A stretch of DNA of 60,000 nt from Adiantum capillus-veneris (Eukaryota; Streptophyta; Polypodiopsida; Polypodiales; Pteridaceae): the NCBI GenBank assembly GCA_014529385.2, contig CM043962.1:49074098-49134097 (forward strand), given 5' to 3'. Within the stretch, counting starts at the first letter, position 1. Every line of letters begins with the position of its first letter. This document shows, in pieces, positions 34,373 to 46,084 of the stretch. The position numbers were made by a program, and so were the translations under genes. The notes beneath the pieces are model-generated. The model saw only the letters and a program-made list of their open reading frames with translations, searched no databases and was not told the DNA's origin.

Positions 34373-34680
34373 TTAAACCATGGTGCCCCAACGATTAACA
34401 TTCTCATGTTTGAGAGGGGATATGAAGAAATAATTTTTGTCCACATAGCTTTGGACATGAAGCCTTAATTTTCCAATGAAGGAAGTAACTGAGACGTCTT
34501 GTCCCTTGATAGCTCCATTGGCTTTCAATGCATCTCCCATCTTGTGGGCTTGTATGCCTAGCTTAGTGGTCAACTCCGTGGATATGAAGTTGTGAGTTGA
34601 ACTAGGGTAAAAAAAAATAAAGGCATCACGCTCTTGCATCTTTCCCCAAGCATAGGAAAGGACAAATCCTTAGCAATGAG
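34373..34680 (-). pseudogene. G4 aspartic protease, catalytic Asp lost
   Basis: FIFFYPSSTHNFISTELTTK corresponds to the family's active loop (Asp-Pro/Ser-Gly-Ser/Ala-Thr-His). The Asp position is Tyr, in a T-rich run (34600-34620). A beta-strand-rich continuation follows with LRLHVQSYVDKNYFF. It lies between the gag knuckle and reverse transcriptase, as expected. Confidence 0.65.
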
Positions 34681-34689
34681 CATCCTCTT

Positions 34690-36116
34690 TTGGAGCTTCA
34701 AACATAGAGACTCTAGGAGTCTCATTACGGGCAATTCTCTTGGGCCAAGGACGATAACCATGGCCTTGCTCCCCACACCCAAAACATTTGTGGTCCTTAC
34801 TAAAAGATTCTAGCTCTTTAGGAGAGAGTTTATATTTACCTTTGCAAACTTCCTTCTCCTTGGACCGATTGTTGTTGTTGTTGGAATAGTTTTTTGGTAA
34901 GAATTTTGGGCATTGGTTTTCCTCTTGGAATCACTTTTGTCTTTATTTTACATGGGCTTGACATTCCATCTAGCCCCTTGTTGGAAATTGATGCACGAAG
35001 CAACCATGGTGTGGTGGATTACTTCGGCGATAGAACTAGGCCGTTGAGAGTTGACATACTCGGCCATCTCTTTGGATAATCCCGCACAAAATTGTTTCTT
35101 TTGCACGACAAAGTCTATCTTTTGAAAGACAGTAGCCTTGAGATGTAAATCCCAAAACTTGTCCACATATTTGTGGATAGACTCATGAGAGAGAAGCTTT
35201 AAACTTCACCATTTGGTAAGCACTTTGTCCTTTGCATCACTTGCAAGGAATTGCTTCATGATGGAAACTTGTAGAGTTTTCCATGTATTTGGGGCTTCAC
35301 TGTTGCCATGAAGGCTAGCCCACCATTGACGAGCCGATATGTGGAAGTGCATAGCTACATGGTGTAGCTTGGAGGACTCCGTGAAGCCCTCGTCTCCAAA
35401 GGCCGCATCAAATTTTTGGATAAAGGCCAATACTTTGTCAGTAGCACCAAAGGTGCCATCATAGGTGAGAAAAGAGATACTCTTTCCTCCCTCTTTGAAC
35501 TTCTTTAGATTTTGTGACCTTTGCCATGCAGGGTAAGATTTGCAATGTCCTTCCCTCTTGTATTCTCTAGGAGAATAACTATTGCTTTCATCGGAAGAGG
35601 AGGAAGGTGAAGAAGAAGGAGAAGAGGGTGACCCCTTTCTTGTCCTTTTCTTCCTTTGTTTCCTCTCTTGCCTTTTTTGGAGTGACGAGGGGAAGGACTA
35701 TAAGTTAACCGTTTCCTCTTGGGAGGAGTTGGCAATCGTTTAGTCCGCCTTCTTCATGGAGCCACGTCTTCGGAGGAATTTAGGGATTCATTACTTTCTT
35801 GATCTTTGGATTCCTTCTCTCGTGTGGGAGAGAGTCTTCTTTTGGGGGTCTCATCAAGAGGCCTCCTAAGCTCTCTCTCCTCTTGGAGAGGAAAGAAAAT
35901 CCCATAAGCACGAAGTTGTTGGGTAACTTCGGCTTGCAAAGTGGGATTGCCCATAGCTTGTTGCAACCTAGTGACAAGATAATTAAGAAACATGGGGGCA
36001 TCATCATTAGCACCTTCATGTGCAAAATCAAAGCTATCAATGTTCATTCTACTCTCTTGGTTATTGTCAACCATGTTAATTAAACTTATGTATTTACTTT
36101 GTGTATGCTTTGGCAA
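34690..36116 (-). pseudogene. G4 gag
   Basis: A start at 36116 gives MPKHTQSKYISLINMVDN, a Gln/Arg-rich N-terminus, then a Lys/Arg-rich stretch in another frame (35735-35505). The capsid domain is at 35430-34950: HFHISARQWWASLHG, WKTLQVSIMKQFLA, IHKYVDKFWDLHLKA, FCAGLSKEMAEYV. A zinc knuckle HKCFGCGEQGHGYRPWP (near 34790-34740) lacks the last Cys (Trp instead). Several stops and shifts are present. Confidence 0.75.
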
Positions 36117-36430
36117 TTCAAAACCTTAGTTGCTACTCCTCTTAGCATTTGAAAATAGGCACTTAAGTATGTACACCCACGGCTCGAATTGGTTAATTAT
36201 AGAGAGTAGTGGAGTGAGTCTAACATAGCGAAGTTGCCAAGGGATAGCTCTTTTCAGACTTCTTATTGCTCAACAATGGTAAAGCTGTAGGCAAGTCTAA
36301 AAAGACTCCATTATCAAGACCAAAGCTCCCGAGGTGTGCACCATATCCCACATAATGGGCTCAACAAAATCGATAATAGATCCTAGTCCCACTTACCCTA
36401 ATATAATTAACAAAAACAACCATTAATAAG

Positions 36431-36435
36431 CTACT
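36431..36435. repeat. Target site duplication of C3, left (CTACT)
   Basis: CTACT precedes the 5' LTR of C3 and is repeated at 41942-41946 after the 3' LTR. Exact 5-base match. Confidence 0.95.
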
Positions 36436-36627
36436 TGTTGGGGTATAAAGCCCAATGTGGTCGCCCAGGTAAGTGGGCGGGCCACCAGGTATGTACACAT
36501 ATTATTTTGTTAAAACCTAATAAGAACTCACTATGCTCTACACATTACAGTAGAGCGAGTTCACCATATCGTCGTGCTCTTCTTCTCGCACTCTCTCTCG
36601 CGTCACACTTCCGCTCGTACTCCTTCA
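36436..36627 (+). repeat. 5' LTR of C3
   Basis: TGTTGGGGTATAAAG...ACTCCTTCA, 192 bases. Differs from 41750-41941 by A/G, A/C, C/T and A/G changes at four places. Confidence 0.97.
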
Positions 36628-36629
36628 AC

Positions 36630-36641
36630 TGGTATCAGAGC
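36630..36641 (+). other. Primer binding site of C3
   Basis: TGGTATCAGAGC, two bases after the 5' LTR, complementary to the 3' end of plant initiator tRNA-Met. Confidence 0.95.
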
Positions 36642-37679
36642 TCAGATCGAGGCTCGGGGCAGCACTGCAGGAGGCTAGAGTCACCAGCTCAGATTGGAGT
36701 GAAATTCGACAGGTGAAGACACGGCCTGTCTAAGGTCATCTCGGCCACCGTTCGGCTTCGACAAAGGTCTGCGCAGGCCATTTTCGACTACGTGGTCTCG
36801 GCGGGTGCAGATCACTCTGCAAATTTGGGGTTTTTTTTTCGGCCTACGACTGCAGGTGCTGAGGATATCGACACTCCCAGAGTGTTAATTTGTGGCTGTC
36901 TACACATCGAAGGACGGCTCACAGTTCTTGGAGGCGTGTCACATACGACACGGGCGCATCTACACACAGACTGTAGGTGACATCCACTGGTTCATCAGGT
37001 AGCTTGTGTTTGTTGCTTGATATTCCAGATTTCATCCTGACATTGCAGGTACTTCCACATGGGATGTATTGTCAGAGATGATGTATGTCTGTTGAGGGTT
37101 TGCTGGCTGTGAGTCACGCAGCAAACAACCGCCGCAGCGGTTACAGCATACAGTGGGAAATTTGTGGATGTATGACTTTGTGGGAAGTCTATGTACTGTC
37201 AGATTTACTGCAGCCTTTGTTGAGGGTCGAGTGAGGTTTTATTGAGCTGGGGGATTCTCGAATGTTGAGATCCTTTCGGTGATACAGGTCTTGGAGCGAT
37301 CCCTCGAGCACCCTTAGATAGGCAGCTAGGATGTATTGACTGTGAGTTAGACAGTTGGGATTGCATCTTTGCTTTACTGCCATTGAGGCATTGTCGCAGT
37401 CTATGCTTACAGGATAGTGACAGGACAGTCAGAGACAGTACAGGTGCAGGACAGGTTTACCCGCAACTTACAGTGTCAGAGAGACAATGTTTTTTGAGCT
37501 GTTTTTTGGTCTGTTTTTAGTACACCATAGCCATTTTACAAAGGAGACTCTGCTGAAATTTATGCAAAATCTGAAGCTTTCTTGGTTCATTTGACAGGTT
37601 GATATTGGTTCAGAGGTCAGTTTACAGGGGAAACTCTGCCGAATTTTTCCCAGGAAAGTAACTACTGTGAAGCGTAGCT
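36642..37679 (+). other. C3 untranslated leader
   Basis: About 1 kb between primer site and the gag ATG with no coding features. It may hold packaging signals; none can be recognised by eye. Confidence 0.7.
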
Positions 37680-40600
37680 ATGGCTGGATCACAGGACACT
37701 GCTCTTTACAATATCAAGAAGCTGGATGGAACCAATTTCCCATTGTGGAAGTAGCAGATTTGGCACGTGTTGGTACAAAAGAAGCAGATAAAACCTATAA
37801 AGCTCAAGGGGATAAAACCAAAAGATATGGACGAAGATGAATGGAGCGAAATGGATGAATTGGCACTTTCTACCATTATGCTGACTTTGGCAGAAAGCGT
37901 TTACTTCAATGTAGCAGACGAGATGCCGGCTTATCAAGCATGGTTAAAGCTGAGTGATCTTTATGAGAAGCAGAGTGCAGCTTCACAGGTATACTGGCTT
38001 AAAAAGCTTGTTGACTTGAAGATGAAAGAAGGGACACCTATGTCCAATCATCTGATAGAATTCAACACAATCTACAGTCAATTGTCAGCTCAAGGTGTCA
38101 AGTTTGATGAACCTGTTAGAGCTATGTTCCTGTTGATCACATTGCCGGAAAGTTGGGACACTTTTCGCACAGCTTTGAGCAATTCTGCACCTCCAGATGG
38201 TTTGAACATAGCAGGTGTAGAAGGAAGTCTGCTTACTGAAGAAACCAATAGAAAGACAATGGACAAAGGCAAAGGAACAGCCTTAGTTGTCAGAGGAAGG
38301 ACCAAAGAAAAGTACAAAGGTGGAAAGAGGAATCAGTCTCGTAGCAAGTCCCGCAGTGCTAAAGGCAAGAGTGACATAGAATGCTACCATTGTGGCAAGA
38401 AGGGTCACATGAAAAGAGACTGCAGAGAATGGAAAGCAGAAAAAGGCAAAGAGAAAGCTGAAGACCATGGTGAGAAGAACAAGTCCTCAGTGAAGATTCA
38501 AAAAATAAATGTGACAAACACTGTTGCAGAGGATGACTGTCTAGTGTCAGGAGACATCTACTTCTTGAAGAATACAATGGACTCAGCTCTTCTTACAGCA
38601 TGTGATGGAAATGCAATGAGTGACTGGATTATAGACTCAGGGGCATCACTTCATGTGTCTCCAAACAAGGAGTGGTTTACCTCTTATGTGACCACTAAAG
38701 ATCATGTTCGGCTAGGCAATGGGCAGACATGTGAGATCTTAGGTGTTGGAGATGTACAATTGAAGTTTCAGAATGGCTCTTCTTTCACGCTGAAGAATGT
38801 GAGACATGTTCCTGCAATTACAAAGAGCTTGATCAGCACAGGTTTACTTGATGATGCTGGCTACGTCACCACTTTTGGACAGAACATGTGGAAGATATCC
38901 AAGGGTTCTATGACAGTAGCACATGGAGTAAAGTCTGGAGGACTTTACATGATTTATGTATCAAATGTCTCTAAAAATGTAATCAATGTAACCGAGCAGC
39001 CGAACGTTTCTTTGTGGCATAGCCCGTTAGGACATATGTCCAAGAAGGGAATGGAAATCTTGTCTCGTTCTGGTTATTTGCCTGGCTTTTCATTTAATGA
39101 TTTTGAATTCTGTGAACATTGTCTGTATGGTAAGCAAACACAACAGCCACATAAGCATAGAAGCAGTAGAAGAGATACACAGTTGGCACTTGTTCATAGT
39201 GATTTGTGTGGACCTATGCCTAACCTATCTCTAGGGGGAGCTTCTTACTTTATGGCATTTATAGATGATTACTCGAGGAAAGTATGGGTTTACTTTCTCA
39301 AGCACAAGGATGAAGCGTTTAGTGTTTTCAAAACGTTTGTGACACTTTTGGAGAATCAGAGTGGCAAGAAGCTTAAATGCTTACGCACTAACAATGGTGG
39401 AGAGTATGTTTCAAAGGCCTTTCAGGACTTTTGTGAGTCAAAAGGTATAAAACGTGAACTTACTGCTCCTTACAATCCTCCTAAAAATGGTGTTGCTGAG
39501 AGGATGAATAGGACCATACAGGAGAAGGTCAGAAGTATGTTGTCTAATGCACAGCTGCCAAATGGGTTTTGGGCTGAAGCTGTATCAACAACTGTTCATC
39601 TTGTAAATAGATCTCCTAGCAAGGTTTTGCAGAAGGATTCAGTGCCAGAGATGGTATGGTCAGGCAAAATGCCCTCATACAAGCATCTCAGAGTCTTTGG
39701 CTGTGAGGCATATACTCACGTTCCAAAGGAATTTAGGAACAAACTTGAGCCAAAGAGTAGAAAGTGCATCTTTCTAGGCTATGGTAATTCTGGTGAGATG
39801 GGGTACAGACTTTGGGATCCCGAATCCAGAAAGGTTGTCCGCAGCAATGATGTTCACTTTAATGAATCCAAATATCATTCTAAACCAGAGAGGGTTGAGG
39901 AGATTAGAAGAGTTGTCTTCCAAGAAGATGGACCTGCACGTGCAATACAAAATGTCAGGGCTCAAGAGGAGCAAGGACAGGATAGAGTGGAACCACAGGT
40001 TGTGGCTGAGCCTGAGCCACCTATTGTGCGTAGATCTGGACGTGTCACGCGACCTCCTGATAGGTTTGTTCCATCTATGAACTATGTCATGTTGACTGAT
40101 TGCAATGAGCCTTCATGTTACAAGGAAGCAGTGCAAATGAAGGACTCCGAGAATTGGCAATTGGCCATGCAGTCAGAGATGACATCTCTGCATAAAAACT
40201 AGACATGGAACCTAGTTAAATTACCACGGGGCAAAAAGGCTCTACCCTGTAAATGGGTTTACAGGTATAAGATCACCGCTCATGATAGTCAGCCAAAGTA
40301 CAAAGCAAGGCTTGTTGCCAAGGGCTTTAAGCAAGAACAAGGCATTGACTTTGATGAAGTCTTCTCTCCGGTGGTCACGATGACTACATTGAGATGCTTT
40401 CTTGCATTGGTTGCCATATTAGATTTGATGTTGCACCAAATGGATGTCACGACAGCGTTCTTGCATGGTGATTTAGATGTGGAAATTTACATTCAGCAGC
40501 CAGAAGGGTTTGTTGAGAAAGGCAAGGAAGATTGGGTATGCCAGTTGTTAAAGAGTCTTTATGGCTTAAAACAATCACCGAGGGCATGGTACCATAAATT

Positions 40601-41660
40601 CCACAAGTTTATGCTTTCTCAAGGCTACAAACGTAGTGAGTTCGATCACTGTCTATATACAAAGAAGGCTAAGGATGGTAGTTGGCTGATCCTTATTTTG
40701 TATGTGGATGACATGTTGATTGCTGGCAAGCACTCGGAAGAAATTTCAGCTTTGAAGTCAAAGATGGCAAAATCGTTTGACATGAAAGACATGGGTGAGG
40801 CAAGTCATATACTTGGTATGCGCATTGAGAGAGACAGATCAAAGAAGTTGATTTGGTTATCTCAAACAGAGTATATTGACAAGGTTTTGCAACGTTTCAA
40901 TATGGAGAAGGGAAAGGCACTGAGTGTTCCATTGCCACCATATGTGAAACTTAGCAAACAAGATTGTCCTGTGTCTGAGGAAGAACAGGCTGAAATGGAT
41001 AAGATTCCATATGCGTCTGCAGTGGGTAGTTTGATGTATGCAATGATTGCTACTCGCCCAGACATTGCATTTACAGTGGGAGTAGTAAGTCGATACATGT
41101 CAAACCCAGGCAAGAAACATTGGGAGGCAGTGAAAGGAATATTGAGATACCTGAAAGCTACAAAGAGTATGCGTATATGCTATGGGAGTCAGGAGCTAAG
41201 TGTAAAGGGTTTTACAGACTCAGATTATACAGGTGACTTAGACAACCGAAGGTCTACGTCAGGGTATGTCTTTACATTGGCTGGTGGAGCAGTATCATGG
41301 CGTTCTAGATTACAAGATTGTGTTACTCAGTCTACTACAGAGGCTGAATATGTTGCAGCATCAGAGGCATGCAAAGAATCAATTTGGCTTAATCGACTAG
41401 TAACAGATTTGGGAATCAAAGAAGAGATGCCTGTGTTATATTGTGATAGTCAAAGTGCTATACAATTGGCTCGCAATCCAGTTTATCACTCAAAGACAAA
41501 GCATGTGGATGTGAAGTATCATTTCATCGAGGAAATGCTCGAGGATAAGCAACTTCAGCTTGTCAAAGTTCACACCACAAAAAATCCTGCTGATCTACTT
41601 ACAAAAGGACTTCCCTCAGAGAGCTTTGCGCATTTTCGCAAGCAGTTAGGTGTAGGTTAG
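37680..41660 (+). pseudogene. C3 gag-pol polyprotein with two TAG stops
   Basis: The start is ATG 37680 (MAGSQDTALYNIKKLDGTNF), the usual copia gag start. In one frame follow: gag to about residue 230, zinc knuckle CYHCGKKGHMKRDC (235-248), protease DSGAS (Asp 319), pre-integrase HHCC (from 445), integrase core with Asp 508, Asn 571 in TNNGGEY where Asp is expected, and Glu 607 (35 residues after 571, as in DD35E), reverse transcriptase with YVDD (1008-1011), RNase H with TDSDYTG, TTEAEYVA and CDSQSAI. TAG interrupts codon 25 (37752-37754) and codon 841 (40200-40202); both fit CAG Gln codons. Length is normal for copia. Confidence 0.97.
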
Positions 41661-41738
41661 TACATCACTTCTCTACATCTCTTGTATATTAGCTTGTATA
41701 GTAGCTTCTCTCACACTTAAAGTACCACATTGGACTTT

Positions 41739-41749
41739 AAGTGGGAGGT
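41739..41749 (+). other. Polypurine tract of C3
   Basis: AAGTGGGAGGT immediately before the 3' LTR. Almost the same as the tract of C1 (AAGTGGGAGAT). Confidence 0.9.
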
Positions 41750-41941
41750 TGTTGGGGTATAAAGCCCAATGTGGTCGCCCAGGTAAGTGGGCGGGCCGCC
41801 AGGTATGTACACATATTCTTTTGTTAAAACCTAATAAGAACTCACTATGCTCTACACATTACAGTAGAGTGAGTTCACCATATCGTCGTGCTCTTCTTCT
41901 CGCACTCTCTCTCGCGTCGCACTTCCGCTCGTACTCCTTCA
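41750..41941 (+). repeat. 3' LTR of C3
   Basis: 192 bases, partner of 36436-36627, followed by the CTACT target duplication. Confidence 0.97.
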
Positions 41942-41986
41942 CTACTTAAGGACCTCTCTTCTTAAGCAAGAAAAGAGAAACCAAAT

Positions 41987-41998
41987 GCTCTGATACCA
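41987..41998 (-). other. Primer binding site of G4
   Basis: The minus strand reads TGGTATCAGAGC, with LTR-like CCATTACA just before it. It shows that the sequence to the right, from 42000, acts as the end of a 5' LTR on the minus strand. Confidence 0.8.
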
Positions 41999-41999
41999 A

Positions 42000-42651
42000 T
42001 GTAATGGAAATGGCCTATGAACTTTGAGAATAGCGAAATTAGGAAATTAGATGAAGTACTTTTATGAAATTATTGTGTGAGGATAGCGGGTGAACTTAAT
42101 TGATGGTAGCAACATAAACATGGTACTTAGTTAAATTGGCATGAACAATACTTTTGCAAGAGAGGGAGAGAGTTTAGAGAACATGACAATAGTTGAGGAC
42201 CGGATTCATACGAAGACGGTCCCCCCCTCCAATAGGCATTTGTATTATAGTTTCTCCAATCAAGAGAGACTTTGTACAATACAATCTTTGTGTTCCTTGT
42301 GACCTAGGTGATGCAATGAAGATGGAAAGCTTCATGCATCACAAACATAATATAAACTTTGTAGAAAGCATTAACTATCCCAAGCCTCAGTCCCAAGGCC
42401 TCAAACACCTTCGAAGGTGGAGAGAGCTAGTGGGGAATGAGGGTAGGGAAGAGGGAGAAGAAACATTCCATAGGAGAAAGAAATAGTTTCTCACTTATCA
42501 TCACTGTTCTTGCTAGCATACATAATAGCATAGTAATGAAGATGGAGAAGATGGTAAGCTTAAGCATTGAAGCATGGCTCTTGGTTGGATTTGCATTCCA
42601 TAGCCAAGAGTGTTGGTGTAGGCTCACTTCTCACAAGCTTGGAGAAGGAGG
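42000..42651 (-). repeat. Module AB at the inner end of the right G4 LTR
   Basis: Starts TGTAATGGAAATGG beside the primer site. It is absent from the left LTR copy, which begins exactly where this module ends. A rearranged copy is at 51799-52370. It may be the U5 part of the LTR, lost from the left copy, or a separate unit. No coding. Confidence 0.55.
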
Positions 42652-43852
42652 TGGAGTTCCTCAGCTTTCACCAAGTGAGAATGGTTCCACAAAATGAGCG
42701 TGTGTGTGGTGTATATCCCCCTAGCACCCCCCTTGCTTGCTTGGGGTGAGTTGTTACTTTCCACGTGTTGCAAGCTCATTGGACCCCTCTCCCTCTAGCC
42801 AATCACATGCAGCATGCATTCAAGTACATGGGTAGTCTTTTGACAAGTGTCCTCCTTACCCCTTAGAGAGAGAGAGAGAGCTTGAAAATATCTAGATATT
42901 TGTTGGATGGAAATAGAAGCTCATTGGACCCCTCTTTAGCCCAACCAATAGCATTTAAGCACACCATGTGGTTAAGCATAGGGAGAGTCTGACATGTGTC
43001 CCATGTGCCCTTTGAAAAAGGGGTGCCCTTTGGGTGAGTGGAAAGTTAAGTCAAAATATTCCCCTAACTTTGGGACTTTCATGCATAGGAAGCTTCTCAA
43101 GCACCTTCCTCATTAAGTTTGTAGGGTCTCTTTTTGACTCAAGCACCTTACTCCCCATGTATGGGAAGCTTCTCAAGCACCTTCCTCATTAAGTTTGTAG
43201 TGTCTCTTTTTGACTCAAGCACCTTACCCCCCATGTATGGGAAGCTTCTCAAGCACCTTCCTCATTAAGTTTGTAGGGTCTCTTTTTTACTCAAGCACCT
43301 TACCCCCCATTAAGTATGACAAGCACCTCAAGTACCTTAGTAATCAAGCATGACAAGCACCTCAATCATCAAGCACGCAACTTAGTCATCAAGCACGTAC
43401 CTTAGTCATCAAGCACGACAAGCACCTCAAGCTTAGGTCGGGTTCCAACCTCAAGCTCAGCCCTAGCTTGCCTAAGGTCAAAGGACTTTTAACACTAACC
43501 ATTGGAGGTCTTTAATGAAGCTAACCCTAAGGTCTTTTAAGCTCCATTAGATGCACAATTCTCTTTGATAGACTACCTCCTTTTGGACCCTTATTGAGAT
43601 GTAACCATCTCTCCTCTTGGTCCCCTACTGAGGTAAGTCTAGAAGCACTTATTGCACATTGCTCTTTGATAGACCATCTCCTTTTAGACCCCTATTGAGT
43701 TGCAACCATCTCGCCTTTTGGTCCCGTGTTGAGATAGGTCTAGAAGCACATGTCTCTATTCTAACTCTTGTTCCCATTTTTTCTCCCACATTAAATGACC
43801 AGTTTAATATGAGAAAATCATTTGGTAAAGTTAGATACTATATTTTATGACA
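42652..43852 (-). repeat. Right (5') LTR of G4, module shared with the left copy
   Basis: 1,201 bases matching 28244-29361, including three 76-base units at 43088, 43164 and 43240. It ends TTTTATGACA and adjoins another LTR at 43853 with no spacer. Confidence 0.8.
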
Positions 43853-44036
43853 TGTCTTGCGTCAAGACAAGGATCCTAAGGAGCAAGGCTCGACCTAGGG
43901 GGTCAAGGACCTGAGCTAGGAGCTCGGACTGGACCACACTGGACTAGGTATCCGTATTATTGCTAGGGCTAGGTGCCAGCCTATATATAGGGTGGTAGGG
44001 TGGTGGATCCAGCATCTCAGTCTCCTAGGTCTTATA
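43853..44036 (+). repeat. Short LTR beginning with a palindrome
   Basis: Begins TGTCTTGCGTCAAGACA, a 7-base inverted repeat with a 3-base loop. TATATATAG near 43982 is a promoter candidate. It ends just before the primer site at 44038. No partner LTR or pol gene is found downstream, so the element is a 5' remnant. Confidence 0.6.
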
Positions 44037-44037
44037 T

Positions 44038-44049
44038 TGGTATCAGAGC
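44038..44049 (+). other. Primer binding site, Met type
   Basis: TGGTATCAGAGC, perfect, one or two bases after the short LTR. Confidence 0.9.
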
Positions 44050-44106
44050 TCAGGGGAGGGAAGGATCCATGGAGGAGGGGAAGAGCTGCATGCATGGTGT
44101 TGCATG

Positions 44107-44252
<146 letters not shown>

Positions 44253-44348
44253 CATGGACAAGCTCTCTGGCAAGGAAGGAGGGAATATCGTGGGCACAAT
44301 CCCTTCAGTTGAGCATGGGGTAGCGAACAGAGGACGGAGATGCTGCAA

Positions 44349-44440
44349 GAAACTACCCTTGGGAGGGGCTCAACAGTGAAGCGACCAGCTACTAGGAAAT
44401 TACCCCTGAGAGGGGCTCGATAGTGAAACGATCAGTATGC
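44349..44440. repeat. 47-base tandem duplication
   Basis: GAAACTACCC...GGGCTCAACAGTGAAGCGA at 44349 is repeated with changes as GAAATTACCC...GGGCTCGATAGTGAAACGA at 44396. Confidence 0.85.
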
Positions 44441-46084
44441 GGCCTTTACACCCACAACTGGTCGAAGCCGACCTGCACGAAACCGATCTCTCTCTTGCTT
44501 TGGGTTCGCCATGGCCCAAGGGGCAGGTTTTGATATACGTGAGTTTCAAGATTCAGAATGCACGTAAAGATGGCATGCTTCTCTTTCCTATGTAGTCTGC
44601 CCGCCATCGCCAAGCTTGCACTACCCATTGTTCACACAAAGCATCCAATGTTTTACCCTTGAAGAGTTTGTTCCCACAATGGGACTCCTAGCAGGGGTCG
44701 ATGAGAAGCATGCTACCCACGCGAGGAGTAAATTTCAGAAATGTAGCAAGCAAGCTCACGTGCAGCAGCATGCAAGTCATGCAAGCAACAAAGTATAGAA
44801 ATTGTTTCTTAACAAAAATTCAATGGGAGACGCTCTCTTTTGGTAAGAAAGTTTGAGCAGGTCATTTTGTCAATTCGACGAAGGACTGGTAAACAAAGAA
44901 GGAAGCATAGGTCATGTGGCCGACAAAGCAAGTCGATTCATGACAATTCAAAATTGCAATCTTTCACAACCGCGAGAAAGGTCAAGACGACTTATAAGAC
45001 AACTCAGGCATGGCGGACTCGTTGTTTTTGGATTTCGAAGCTCCGACAAGTAAAGGGCTTTTAGTAAAAGCATGCAAGGTATGCTGACACTGAACCAAGC
45101 GAGTACAGCAAGGCAAGTTGATGCGAGTATTCCAGAAGGTATGTATGCTACCGTGAAATTTTCTTTTTCATGCTCGCACAATTTCAACACTCAAGGCACA
45201 TGCAAGGCTTGTGAGCAATACCAAAAGCATGATATTTTTGTTTTTTGAACACACGATGCGTAACAAACAATCATCATCAAGCAAGGCTTGAGTGAGCAAT
45301 ATTCTCACTTAAAAGCCATGTTTTTTCCCATGACTGGTAAAGGTCAGGGCATGGTAGTGCTTGAGAATCTCATGGAGATTGGCACGGCCTATTGCTACCC
45401 TTGATGAAGGAGATACAGGTACCTCGGAAAGACCGACCATTACCTACGATTCTACAAGGTCGATTATCTGTGTTATGGGCCCTAGTGTTTAGCAAAGGCT
45501 GATTTGGAGCAGCATGCATATCCATCACATTAATTGCTTTTTATGAATCATTTTGCACTTTATGTGCAGTAACTCTATGAGATTATTTTTGGATCTACCA
45601 ATCACCAATAGAGGTCATGGCTTGGTTGCTTGTGGATCTTTCAAGTTAACCAAGATGGTTATTCATAACATTGTTGATTTCTCAATAATGTTGTAAGGAA
45701 CGGTGGTCGCCATTTACCAGTCATTTTGCAAGACTGTCTGTAAACTGTGGGGAAACACACCTCAGTACTGTCGATATCCAAGGGGATAGGCAGATTAGGC
45801 AGATCACAAAGTGTAATCTTGTGCTAAAGGATATGCAAAGTGCGTACGTTAGCACCAAGCAATCCAATTAGTAAGCATTTCTTGCCCTTGTTGGATCTTC
45901 ATGTATAATTTAGGTTTTCAACCTTGAACACTAGTTATGGTAAGGTTGTATTCAACCTTACCAGATTCGTATTAGACTTTTGCTTCAACTTTGAGACTTG
46001 TTGCATAGGACAATAATAATGTTTAATTTACTATTACAAGAGGCTATGTCAAGGAAAAATAGGTCTAAGCAATATGATGTTGAT
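44441..46084. other. Gene-free stretch, unidentified relics
   Basis: One frame near 44445-44590 stays open with protein-like composition (LALGSPWPKGQVLIYVSF) but matches no family I recognise. It could be decayed gag of the element whose LTR is at 43853. Nothing else is supported. Confidence 0.45.

Larger units (their letters stand above)
36436..41941 (+). mobile_element. C3, near-intact Ty1/copia retrotransposon
   Basis: A 5,506-base element with 192-base LTRs, a perfect Met-type primer site, one gag-pol frame of 1,326 codons, a purine tract and the CTACT duplication. The LTRs differ at 4 of 192 positions (three transitions), so it is the youngest element here by this measure. Two TAG stops and an integrase Asp-to-Asn change mean this copy cannot move by itself. 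It sits in the leader of G4. Confidence 0.97.
28244..43852 (-). mobile_element. G4, chromovirus with nested insertions
   Basis: Minus-strand gypsy element: right repeat 42652-43852 (or 42000-43852), Met-type primer site 41987-41998, gag 36116, protease, reverse transcriptase, RNase H, integrase, chromodomain near 29800, purine tract, left repeat 28244-29361. A solo-LTR-like unit splits integrase (30496-32430) and C3 splits the leader (36436-41941). Without insertions it would be about 8 kb. No target duplication can be matched (CACGA left, TGTCT right). All frames are broken. Confidence 0.75.

Noticed and set aside
37752-40202. Programmed TAG readthrough in C3 gag-pol
   Set aside because: The stops lie at codon 25 and inside the integrase-reverse transcriptase linker, not at a gag-pol border, and the contexts TAG-CAG-ATT and TAG-ACA-TGG do not fit the CARYYA readthrough signal. 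Nonsense mutation is simpler.
42000-42651. Simple MITE or DNA transposon
   Set aside because: No target duplication and no copy with both inverted ends in the window; kept only as a question in the findings.
44840-45064. Basic 74-codon frame
   Set aside because: Overlapping open frames in two phases and no recognisable family; treated as unidentified relic DNA.
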